NCBI GenBank assembly: GCA_900470155.1
Contig: UBZT01000002.1
Location: 186,001 to 250,000 of the forward strand
Length of the DNA stretch: 64,000 bases
Origin: Hyphomicrobiales bacterium
Lineage (GTDB): Bacteria > Pseudomonadota > Alphaproteobacteria > Rhizobiales > Rhizobiaceae
Direction: 5' to 3'
The position numbers and the translations under genes are program-made. This document shows, piece after piece, positions 9,149-16,480 of this stretch. Numbering within the stretch: the stretch's first letter is position 1; each line of letters begins with the position of its first letter. The notes under the pieces were generated by a model, which saw only the letters and a list, made by a program, of their open reading frames with translations, was not told the origin of the DNA and made no database searches.

Positions 9149-9165
9149 TTTAGAAGTGTTCCAAC
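9149..9165. promoter_or_regulatory. ICE-like (Irr) box between the iron transporter and the methyltransferase
   Basis: TTTAGAA-GTG-TTCCAAC matches the rhizobial iron-control element TTTAGAA-N3-TTCTAAA at 7/7 positions of the first half and 5/7 of the second. It lies 70 bases from the binding-protein start and 30 bases from the methyltransferase start. Irr regulation of both divergent units is inferred from this match. Confidence 0.55.
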
Positions 9166-9194
9166 CTCTCCATCACTTCCGGAAGATCCAGCCA

Positions 9195-9998
9195 ATGCAA
9201 GCTGTTAGCTCTCTATCGAACCATGACCTGCGCGACGAGATAAAGGCTTATTGGTCACAAAGGGCCGAGACATTCGACAGCCAACCCGGTCACGAGATAT
9301 TTTCGGAAGACGAGCGGGCGGCCTGGCAGGCGCTATTTGCCAAGCATCTTGGAGTAGGGCAGGGCAGGGCCGCGCTGGATCTGGCCTGTGGTACAGCCGT
9401 CATCTCGCATATCCTCGACGATCTGGGCTTCAAGGTCACCGGCCTCGACTGGGCCGAGCCCATGCTGGAACGGGCGCGGGCGAAGGCGGAAAAACGTGGC
9501 CGGCAGATCCGCTTCCTGATGGGGGATGCCGAAAACACCATGGAAAATGACCAGTCCTATGATGTAATCACCAATCGCCACCTTGTTTGGACGCTGGTCG
9601 ACCCGCTTGCCTGCTTTCGCGAATGGCACCGGGTGCTGAAGCCCGGCGGGCGCGTGCTCATCATCGATGGCGACTTCGTCAATGTATCGCCCCTGACCCG
9701 GTTGATGAAACGGTTGACGCAGTGGGCGGCCCGTATCGGGTTTGCCAAGGATGCGACGCATGGCGCGCCAAATGCCGACATGGCGGAAACACACAATCGT
9801 ATCCTCTCGCGCGTGCATTTTTCCCGGGGCGCCCATGCTGATGCCGTGGCGGAACTGCTGAAACAAGCAGGCTTCACCAAGATCACCATCGATACAGATC
9901 TTGGCGCAATCCACCGCGCACAACGCCAGAATTTTTCCTTCCTGAAGGGACTGGAGCGGGCAACACAGCATCGCTACGCCATCTGCGCCGAGAAATAG
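9195..9998 (+). CDS. Class I SAM-dependent methyltransferase
   Basis: Cytoplasmic methyltransferase of 267 residues with a Rossmann-type SAM site. Motif I is ALDLACGTAVISHILDDLG, the acidic end of strand 2 is VTGLDWAEPMLERARAKA, motif II includes FLMGDAENT, and the post-motif is REWHRVLKPGGRVLIIDGD. The ATG at 9195 is chosen because GGAAG lies 9 bases upstream; frames opening further upstream would run through the regulatory region. Divergent from the iron-transport operon with a shared ICE-like box, so a role in siderophore or cofactor modification under iron control is suggested but not shown. The substrate is unknown. Confidence 0.8.
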   Translation: MQAVSSLSNHDLRDEIKAYWSQRAETFDSQPGHEIFSEDERAAWQALFAKHLGVGQGRAALDLACGTAVISHILDDLGFKVTGLDWAEPMLERARAKAEKRGRQIRFLMGDAENTMENDQSYDVITNRHLVWTLVDPLACFREWHRVLKPGGRVLIIDGDFVNVSPLTRLMKRLTQWAARIGFAKDATHGAPNADMAETHNRILSRVHFSRGAHADAVAELLKQAGFTKITIDTDLGAIHRAQRQNFSFLKGLERATQHRYAICAEK

Positions 9999-10032
9999 GC
10001 ACGCGCCTGCATCTTGCATCGCATGCCCGGAA

Positions 10033-10060
10033 GTAATACCTTCGCTCAATCAGGTATTAC
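10033..10060. promoter_or_regulatory. Inverted-repeat operator candidate upstream of the AbrB/PIN pair
   Basis: Perfect 8-bp inverted repeat GTAATACC ... GGTATTAC with a 12-base spacer, ending 10 bases before the antitoxin start. Antitoxins of this class repress their own operon, so this is a likely autoregulatory operator. Confidence 0.6.
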
Positions 10061-10070
10061 CGAGGGCGCC

Positions 10071-10307
10071 ATGGCGACAACAGTCACATCAAAGGGACAG
10101 GTCACAATCCCAAAGCCGGTGCGCGACCTGCTTGGCATTATGCCAGGCACGGAGGTCGAGTTTCGCCGCGCCGCCGATGGCAGCGTGGTACTGACCCGTT
10201 CCGACCGGAAGGCCGAGCCAAGCCGTTTTGCCGCCTTGCGCGGACATGCAGGCGTAGGCATGAGCACCGACGCGATCATGGCCCTGACGCGGGGCGACGA
10301 GGCTTGA
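10071..10307 (+). CDS. AbrB/MazE-type antitoxin
   Basis: Small DNA-binding protein of 78 residues. The N-terminal swapped-hairpin domain reads ATTVTSKGQVTIPKPVRDLLGIMPGTEVEFR, the diagnostic AbrB motif. The C-terminal tail (ALRGHAGVGMSTDAIMALTRGDEA) is the usual toxin-binding region of antitoxins paired with PIN toxins. The ATG at 10071 is used because GAGG lies 5 bases upstream and the inverted repeat is just ahead of it. Its stop overlaps the TTG start of the PIN gene by 3 bases (TTGA). Confidence 0.85.
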   Translation: MATTVTSKGQVTIPKPVRDLLGIMPGTEVEFRRAADGSVVLTRSDRKAEPSRFAALRGHAGVGMSTDAIMALTRGDEA

Positions 10308-10707
10308 TCCTCGTTGATACCAATGTTTTGCTCGATCTGGTCACCGACGATCCCGTATGGGCATCATGGTCCATAGAGCGACTGGAGGCTGCGGCACTTG
10401 AAGGTCCGCTCCTGATCAATGATGTGGTCTATGCCGAACTTGCCGTGCGCTATGCGCAGATCGAGCGGCTGGACGAATTTGTCGAAGCGGCAGGACTAAC
10501 TCATACTCCAATGCCCAAGGCCGCCCTTTTTTGGCCGGTAAGGCCTTCACCGCCTATCGCAAGGCCGGAGGTTCACGCACCGGCGTGCTGCCGGATTTCT
10601 TCATCGGAGCGCATGCTGCCATCGGCGGTTTCCCCGTTTTGACCCGCGACAGCGGACGCTATCACAGTTGTTTTCCCAAGCTGGACCTGATCACACCTGA
10701 AACATGA
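10304..10707 (+). pseudogene. PIN-domain (VapC-type) toxin, interrupted by a 1-base frameshift
   Basis: The first 76 residues read as a normal VapC N-terminus (ILVDTNVLLDLV with the first catalytic Asp, then NDVVYAELAVRY with the Glu). At a run of six T's (about 10526-10532) the frame is lost and the protein would end at 10642. In the +1-shifted frame the rest of the domain follows: LAGKAFTAYRKAGGSRTGVLPDFFIGAHAA and then VLTRDSGRY, ending at TGA 10705-10707. A seventh T would restore one continuous protein of about 134 residues. The last two catalytic acids lie after the shift, so the in-frame product should be inactive. The TTG start overlaps the antitoxin stop. A sequencing error in the homopolymer or real decay are both possible. 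Confidence 0.8.
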
Positions 10708-10775
10708 GCGGGGTAAGAGCCAATCCCTTGGCCAACAGCCTCCCAGGGGCGCAAGCGTCGCATTCGCGCATAGAA

Positions 10776-10798
10776 TGTCCGGCATTTGGGATATGCCA
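10776..10798. promoter_or_regulatory. Shared cluster motif, copy 1 (upstream of the ammonia-lyase-like gene)
   Basis: TGTCC-N5-TTGGGATATGCCA. The same motif with identical spacing is present at 13743-13765 upstream of the hydantoinase gene. The core contains TGG-N6-CCA, a LysR-type dyad. A likely binding site for the cluster's LysR regulator. Confidence 0.6.
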
Positions 10799-10881
10799 TG
10801 CATGCCAAGGCCTGTACTATCTCTTGCATGATGCGTCGCGACGACTGTTCCCCTGCGCCGCACTTTGGAGAAATCCCCCCC

Positions 10882-12402
10882 GTGTCCGGCATCGTCCTTG
10901 ATTCCCAGTCTCTCACCTTCGCCACCCTCGATGCCATAGGCTCGGGTCGCGTTTCCGTCAGTTTAAGTCCCGCCGGCATGGCACGCGTGCGCAAAGGCCG
11001 CGAGGGCGTCGAGACAGCCATTGCCCGCGGCGAAACCATCTACGGTGCCAATACCGGCGTCGGCGCGATGAAGGATACCGACTGGAGCGAGGACGAAATC
11101 GGCACCTTCAATCTCGGCCTGGTGCATGCCCATCACTTCGGCACAGGTGCACCATTCCCGGTTCCCACCGTCCGCAAGGCCATTGCCATACGCATCAATA
11201 CGGCACTGACCGGCTATGCCGGGTGCTCGCCAGAACTGGTGGAGGCATTTCTGGCCTTGCTGAACAAGGACGTTATCCCGGTTGTGCGCCGGACAGGATC
11301 CATCGGCTGCGCCGATATCGGTCTGATGGGGCAGATCGGCTCGGTCCTGACCGGCGTCGGCGAAGTGTATTACCAAGGCCTGCGCCGCAAGACTTCGGAT
11401 GTTTTTCCCGAAGTCGGCATCAATCCACTCAGGCTCGCACCACGAGACGCACTCGCCTCTCTGTCCGTTAATGGTGTCGGTTATGCAGCCAGCGCGGTGG
11501 CACTTCGCGATGCGGCTAAGGTGCTGCGGGTGTTGATGGGAACGGCGCTGATGTCCTCGGCCACACTTGGTGCGGCCCGCGCACCCTGGCGGTCGGCGAT
11601 CACGGTCGGCTGCGCCATGCAATCCGAGATCGGCCGATGGCTGACAGAAACATCGAGCGATTGGGACTGGAAGGACGCATCGCATGTGCAGGACCCCTTG
11701 AGCCTGCGCATGCTGCCGCAGATCTTTGGTGTCGCGGTTGCCGAAATCGCGCGTATCGGTGCCGTCGTCTTGAAGGCCACAGGGCGCAGCGATGACAATC
11801 CTGTCGTGGTCGAAGGTGAAGTCCTGACCTCTGGCGGTTCGCTGCCGTTGGAAGTGGCGATTGCCATTCAGGCGGGCCAGCTGGTTCTTGCCCATGTCGC
11901 ACGCAATATCTTCAACCGCTGCGTCTTGCTCGCCAATGGTGGCAGACGAGGTTTGCCGGTCAATCTCGTACCATCCGGAGCGGTCGCAACCGGCTTCGGC
12001 CCGGCCCTCAAACTCGTCGGTGATCTCTATATCCGCGTATTGTCAATGACCTCTGCCCTGTCGCCTCAGTCGCTGGTTGTGGCAGACGGCATCGAGGACG
12101 AAGCGGCATTCCTACCGCTGATCGTCGAGCGGCTCGAGCGACAGGTCGAGGCCTTGAAGCGCATGGCAGCACTGGAGGCTCTATTTGCAGCGCAGGGCAC
12201 GGATATCCTCGGCGATCGGCCGGAGGGTGTCGCCGCCTTGCTGCATGAGATCACCCGCAGTCACTCCGGCTTCTACCGCTCTGACCGGCCCTTGTCTTCG
12301 GAGGTGGAGGCGCTGGAAGAGGATCTGGCCGCCACCGGCACGCTGTCACGGCTCGTCGCGGCGGCGCCGCTGCCCGTCTTCGACAGCTTTTTCGCCCTTT
12401 GA
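10882..12402 (+). CDS. MIO-less aromatic amino acid lyase homologue, probable ergothionase
   Basis: Cytoplasmic protein of 506 residues, the size of HutH. The fold markers of histidine ammonia-lyase are present: IYGANTGVGAMK with the catalytic Tyr, SVNGVGYAASA, VQDPLSLRMLPQ and SGGSLPLEVA. Where HutH has Ala-Ser-Gly that cyclises to MIO, this protein has GSIG-Cys-Ala-Asp at about residues 143-145, and the Tyr of QDPYS is Leu. It therefore should not deaminate histidine by MIO chemistry. Ergothionase, which eliminates trimethylamine from ergothioneine to give thiourocanate, is a HutH relative without MIO, and the neighbours match that pathway. GTG at 10882 gives the family length, has GGAG 11 bases upstream, and keeps the 10776-10798 motif outside the gene. 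Its 3' end overlaps the LysR gene by 130 bases. Confidence 0.75.
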   Translation: MSGIVLDSQSLTFATLDAIGSGRVSVSLSPAGMARVRKGREGVETAIARGETIYGANTGVGAMKDTDWSEDEIGTFNLGLVHAHHFGTGAPFPVPTVRKAIAIRINTALTGYAGCSPELVEAFLALLNKDVIPVVRRTGSIGCADIGLMGQIGSVLTGVGEVYYQGLRRKTSDVFPEVGINPLRLAPRDALASLSVNGVGYAASAVALRDAAKVLRVLMGTALMSSATLGAARAPWRSAITVGCAMQSEIGRWLTETSSDWDWKDASHVQDPLSLRMLPQIFGVAVAEIARIGAVVLKATGRSDDNPVVVEGEVLTSGGSLPLEVAIAIQAGQLVLAHVARNIFNRCVLLANGGRRGLPVNLVPSGAVATGFGPALKLVGDLYIRVLSMTSALSPQSLVVADGIEDEAAFLPLIVERLERQVEALKRMAALEALFAAQGTDILGDRPEGVAALLHEITRSHSGFYRSDRPLSSEVEALEEDLAATGTLSRLVAAAPLPVFDSFFAL

Positions 12403-13664
12403 TCCAATAGTCTTACATTGGGCTCCAGCGGCAATTCGCTCAAGATATCCAGTGCGACCTTCATCGCTCCGTCGGTCGCAGGCGAGGGCCTGCGTACCAG
12501 TGTCAGTCCGATATCGTAATGCTCGGACAGCGCTATGGCATCCATACCGGCCTCCAGGCCCGCAAGGGCGGAAACCGGCATCACTGTCAGATAACCGTGA
12601 TCGACGACGAGATTGGCAATCACCGGAATCATGTCAATCTCGGTCACCGACAGGCGGTCGCGCAGGTCACGCGGCAGTTCCTCAGCGATCAGCTGGGTGA
12701 TCTTCTGGCGCAAGCCAGTGCGTGAAGACGGTGCCGCTAGCTTGTTGGCCATCAGGATTTCCGGCAGATCCGCCAGTGTTTTGCCGGCAAAACTGCCGGT
12801 CGGCCCAACCAGCGCCAATCGGGACTGCCAGACGCGGCGCCCCAGGAGCCCATCCGGTATCTGGTCACAATCAACCAGAACCAGATCATAAAGTCCGCCG
12901 CTCAAACCAGCGAGCAGGTCATCGGCGCTGGCCGATGTCACAAACAGCGGCGCGCGGGCGCGTCGTCTCGGCCAGGCGGCAACGAGAGCTGCGATGATCC
13001 GGGCGACCCGGCTACCGGATCCAAGCGGGGATACCGCACCCAGCCGTGTTGTCACCCCAATGCGATGAAAGCGATCATCCGAGCCTTCATTGAGCCGGCC
13101 CCAGACCTGGTCGAGGTCTTCGGCCAGCGTCATCAGGCGGCGGCCGAATTCCGTAAGGGCCACACCGGCCTGGCCGCGTTGCATCAACGTGACACCCAGT
13201 TCGCTCTCCAGCCGCTGCATCTGGCGGGTCAGCTGTGGCTGACCCATGCCGATTTCCAGGGAAGCCCTGCGTATGCTGCCCGCGCGGGCAATCACCAGGA
13301 AACGCTGCAGCGTGGCAAGCGAAATCGACAGACGTGTTGCCTGGCGGAGATCAGGCGGGGCAGAGGGCAGGGGAAGGGGAAAGGGACTTTCCGATATCGC
13401 GCCATCGATTGGATCAATGCCGAGCCTGGCTATCGCCAATGATAGCTCTGCCGCACGCGACAATGAACTTTCTAGCCGACGGCCTTCCAGCGTCAGCAGG
13501 TTGCGACTGCCCGACGGTGCGAACAGCGGCGTGGCTACTGCCGCCTGAAATCGGCCCAGTGCCGCCGACACGCTGGATACCGGACGTTCAAGGCGGGCGG
13601 CGGCCTTGCGTACCCCGCCATCGATCAAAACGTGATGCACCGTCATCAGTGTCGCGATATCCAA
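12273..13664 (-). CDS. LysR-family regulator with two tandem N-terminal HTH domains
   Basis: About 463 residues, against roughly 300 for a normal LysR. A first HTH_1-like domain opens LDIATLMTVHHVLIDGGVRK and continues AAARLERPVSSVSAAL. After a Pro-rich linker a second, more typical one begins ISLATLQRFLVIARAGSIRRA and continues GMGQPQLTRQMQRLESELGVTLMQR. A periplasmic-binding-like effector domain follows, for example LYDLVLVDCDQIPDG. The last 45 residues are Ser/Arg/Lys-rich and are encoded antisense to the end of the lyase gene. The TTG at 13664 is taken as start because LDIATL is the usual LysR opening; a TTG at 13709 or ATG at 13646 are alternatives. Divergent from the hydantoinase operon and likely controls both units. 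Confidence 0.8.
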   Translation of the reverse strand: MDIATLMTVHHVLIDGGVRKAAARLERPVSSVSAALGRFQAAVATPLFAPSGSRNLLTLEGRRLESSLSRAAELSLAIARLGIDPIDGAISESPFPLPLPSAPPDLRQATRLSISLATLQRFLVIARAGSIRRASLEIGMGQPQLTRQMQRLESELGVTLMQRGQAGVALTEFGRRLMTLAEDLDQVWGRLNEGSDDRFHRIGVTTRLGAVSPLGSGSRVARIIAALVAAWPRRRARAPLFVTSASADDLLAGLSGGLYDLVLVDCDQIPDGLLGRRVWQSRLALVGPTGSFAGKTLADLPEILMANKLAAPSSRTGLRQKITQLIAEELPRDLRDRLSVTEIDMIPVIANLVVDHGYLTVMPVSALAGLEAGMDAIALSEHYDIGLTLVRRPSPATDGAMKVALDILSELPLEPNVRLLDQRAKKLSKTGSGAAATSRDSVPVAARSSSSASTSEDKGRSER

Positions 13665-13742
13665 TCTGGCGCCTTTCCCACTTTCCTTGCCCCAATTCCG
13701 TTGGCCCAATTCCGGCGGCCTATGTCAGTGGCAAGCATAACT

Positions 13743-13765
13743 TGTCCATGAATTGGGATATGCCA
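13743..13765. promoter_or_regulatory. Shared cluster motif, copy 2 (LysR-hydantoinase intergenic)
   Basis: TGTCC-N5-TTGGGATATGCCA, identical in the fixed positions and spacing to 10776-10798. It lies between the divergent LysR and hydantoinase starts, the classical place for a LysR operator. Confidence 0.65.
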
Positions 13766-13830
13766 CAAAACTGCGCGCATGCCTAATCTCCCGTTCAGCG
13801 CCGGATCAACCGGCAGGTGGAGTGATGCTA

Positions 13831-15213
13831 ATGGCTGATTTCGATCTGGTGCTGTCCGGCGCGGTGGTCCTGCCCGAACGTATCCTTGACAATGGCTTCG
13901 TTGCGGTGCGCGATGGTGTGGTTGCGCTCGTCGGCCAGGGAACGGCGCCAGCGGCACGGGACCGTCATGTCCTTCCGGACGCCCTGATCTTTCCCGGTGC
14001 CATCGATGCCCAGGTGCATTCCCTATCCCAGAAAGGCCAGGAGGATTTCATCTGGTCGACACGCTCGGCCGCGGCAGGCGGCATTACCACGATTGTCGAC
14101 ATGCCCTATGACGAGGGACACCTTGTCTGTTCGGCACAAGCAGTTGCGGAAAAAGTTGCCCATGCCAGTACCCAGGCCCGCGTCGACTTCGCGCTTTACG
14201 GCACCGTCGATCCTGAGGAGGGGGCCGCCCGTATCGCTGAACAAGCGGCAGCCGGCGTCGCCGCCTTCAAGTTCTCGACATTCGGAACAGATGCCAAGCG
14301 TTTCCCGCGCATCATAACGCCACTTCTGGCCGAATGTTTTGCCGAAGTCGCCAAGACAGGCCTTACGGCCGGTGTGCATAATGAAAACGAGGAATATGTC
14401 CGCTTCGCAATGGAGCAGGTCAAGGCGGCCGGGATTACCGACTACACCGCCCACGGGCTGTCGCGCCCGCCACTGACCGAACTTCTGGCGATGCTGGAGA
14501 TTTACGAGACCGGCGCCCTGACCGGTTGTCCGGCCCATGTCGTGCATTGTTCACTGGCGCGCGGCTACGAGATCGCCGCCGGCTACCGGGCCCAGGGCCA
14601 TCAGGCGACGGTCGAGTGCCTGATCCACTATCTGACACTGGATGAAGAAGTCGACGCCAAGCGCCTGGGCGGGAGATCGAAATGCAATCCGCCGATCCGG
14701 CCACGCGCGGAAGTCGAGGCGCTCTGGCGCCAGTTGACTGCTGGCAACGTGACACTTTTGGCCACCGACCATGTCAGTTGGTCGCTCGACCGCAAGACCC
14801 GGCCCGACATGCTGGACAATGCCTCGGGCCTGCCGGGACTCGAGATGATGATGCCGCTTTTCGTCAAAGGCGCCCTCCAGCGCGGTGTTCCGCTGACCTG
14901 GGGCGCCAGATTGATGGCCGATAACCCCGCGCGGCACTTCCGCATTGATCATCAAAAGGGTGCACTCGCCGTCGGTCGCGACGCCGATATCGCCGTGCTG
15001 ACACCAGAAGCCTTCATCTATGATGCCTCAAAGACCGGCAACAATGTTGCCGGCTGGTCACCCTATGACGGGATGAGTCTGCCTTATCGGGTCTCCGCCA
15101 CCTACAATCGCGGCGAACTTGTCTATGACGGCCAGACCGTCATTGGCCAACCCGGCCGCGGCCGTTTCATCCGCCCGCCGGCCGCCAACCCCTATCGGGC
15201 AACAGCCGCATGA
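13831..15213 (+). CDS. Hydantoinase/dihydropyrimidinase-like amidohydrolase, probable hydantoin-5-propionate hydrolase
   Basis: Cyclic amidohydrolase of 460 residues. Metal-site elements: the carboxylated lysine in GVAAFKFSTFG, His in AGVHNENEE, His in HVVHCSLARG and the catalytic Asp in LLATDHVSWS. The usual His-x-His after the first strand reads GAIDAQVHS, so the first His is Gln, a substitution at a metal ligand. Proposed role: opening hydantoin-5-propionate to N-carbamoylglutamate, step four of ergothioneine catabolism. ATG 13831 is preferred because GGAG lies 8 bases upstream; GTG 13822 and ATG 13825 are too close to it. Its end overlaps the next gene by 4 bases (ATGA). Confidence 0.72.
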   Translation: MADFDLVLSGAVVLPERILDNGFVAVRDGVVALVGQGTAPAARDRHVLPDALIFPGAIDAQVHSLSQKGQEDFIWSTRSAAAGGITTIVDMPYDEGHLVCSAQAVAEKVAHASTQARVDFALYGTVDPEEGAARIAEQAAAGVAAFKFSTFGTDAKRFPRIITPLLAECFAEVAKTGLTAGVHNENEEYVRFAMEQVKAAGITDYTAHGLSRPPLTELLAMLEIYETGALTGCPAHVVHCSLARGYEIAAGYRAQGHQATVECLIHYLTLDEEVDAKRLGGRSKCNPPIRPRAEVEALWRQLTAGNVTLLATDHVSWSLDRKTRPDMLDNASGLPGLEMMMPLFVKGALQRGVPLTWGARLMADNPARHFRIDHQKGALAVGRDADIAVLTPEAFIYDASKTGNNVAGWSPYDGMSLPYRVSATYNRGELVYDGQTVIGQPGRGRFIRPPAANPYRATAA

Positions 15214-16478
15214 ACCGGCGCAACTTTCCCGCCTCGGCCGAACGTATCGCGGCTGACATCAACGCTCTTGCCGGCCTGACGGAGCCAGGGAGGCCCTATA
15301 CGCGCCGGGCCTTTACACCCCTGCATCTGGAAGGCCGGTCTTTTCTTGCTGAACAGTTCCGCAAGGCTGGCCTCGCTGTGCATGTCGATGCCGGCGGCAA
15401 TCTGGTCGGACGCCGGGCAGGCAACAACCCCGGTCTCGGTACGCTCATGCTTGGCTCGCATTCCGACACTGTGCCGGATGGTGGTCGCTTCGATGGCATC
15501 GCTGGGGTGATTGCTGCGCTCGAAGTCGCCCGCACGTTGACCGAGCAAGGTATTGACCTGGAGCACGATCTCGAGATCGTCGATTTCCTCGCCGAGGAAG
15601 TCTCCATCTTTGGCGTCTCTTGTATCGGCAGCCGGTCGATGGCCGGCATCCGCCCGTCCGAATGGCTGTCGCGCGAGGTGGACGGACAGACCTTGGCCCA
15701 AGGCATCGCAAATGCCGGCGGCGATCCAGAAAGGCACGAGATCAGATCCGATATTCGCGTCTTTCTGGAACTGCATATCGAGCAGGGACCCATTTTGGAA
15801 GCCGAGCGTCTGTCGATCGGCGTCGTCACGGCGATTGCCGGCATTACGCGGATAGAAGTCAAGATCGAAGGTCGCGCCGATCACGCTGGCACGACGCCGA
15901 TGGACCGACGGGCCGATGCGCTGGTTGCCGCGTCGCGCATGGTGCTGGATATCGAGGCATTGGCGACGACCATGGCCAGCGGCAGGGCGCATTTTGCCGC
16001 AACGGTCGGTGAATTCTTCCTGCTTCCCAATGCCGCAAACGTCATTCCATCGCATGTCAGAATGTTGATCGACATCCGCGCAGAAAAACCAGAGGACGCA
16101 AAACTCTTCGCCCGCGCCCTGCAGAAGACCGCGGACGAGATTGGCTCCGCGAGCGGCACCACCATCAGCCTCAATCCGATCTCCGAAGCTGCCGCCGTTC
16201 CGATGAACTCCTATCTGCAGGAGGTACTTTCGGACATCGCCGGCGTGATCGGCCAAGGGCACCGGCGGCTCGCATCCGGCGCGGGCCATGATGCCGCCTT
16301 CATTGCCAGGGTGGCGCCGGCAGGTATGATCTTCATTCCCTGCCGGGACGGGCGCAGCCATGCGGCGGAAGAATTTGCCGAGACCAACGACATCGCACTC
16401 GGTGCAATGGTTCTGCTCGAAGCGGTCAAGCGACTGGACAATGAGATGAGCACGACAACGGACGCAGAAAGGCACTGA
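15210..16478 (+). CDS. M20-family N-carbamoyl-amino-acid hydrolase, probable N-carbamoyl-L-glutamate hydrolase
   Basis: Zinc/manganese-dependent hydrolase of 422 residues in the allantoate amidohydrolase / N-carbamoylase group. Metal-binding motifs: GSHSDTVPDGGRFDG near residues 88-102, LAEEVSIFG with the paired Glu, ELHIEQGP with a His ligand, and CRDGRSHAAEEF near the C-terminus. The dimerisation/lid segment carries RADHAGTTPMDRR. Proposed role: release of CO2 and ammonia from N-carbamoylglutamate to give L-glutamate, the last step of the proposed pathway. It overlaps the hydantoinase by 4 bases and is followed 2 bases later by the DUF917 gene, so expression should be tightly coupled. Confidence 0.78.
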   Translation: MNRRNFPASAERIAADINALAGLTEPGRPYTRRAFTPLHLEGRSFLAEQFRKAGLAVHVDAGGNLVGRRAGNNPGLGTLMLGSHSDTVPDGGRFDGIAGVIAALEVARTLTEQGIDLEHDLEIVDFLAEEVSIFGVSCIGSRSMAGIRPSEWLSREVDGQTLAQGIANAGGDPERHEIRSDIRVFLELHIEQGPILEAERLSIGVVTAIAGITRIEVKIEGRADHAGTTPMDRRADALVAASRMVLDIEALATTMASGRAHFAATVGEFFLLPNAANVIPSHVRMLIDIRAEKPEDAKLFARALQKTADEIGSASGTTISLNPISEAAAVPMNSYLQEVLSDIAGVIGQGHRRLASGAGHDAAFIARVAPAGMIFIPCRDGRSHAAEEFAETNDIALGAMVLLEAVKRLDNEMSTTTDAERH

Positions 16479-16480
16479 CC

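Noticed and set aside
10786..10881. A TTG start at 10786 for the lyase homologue, and the matching TTG at 13753 for the hydantoinase
   Set aside because: Both TTG codons lie inside the shared upstream motif, lack ribosome sites, and would add residues not expected in either family.
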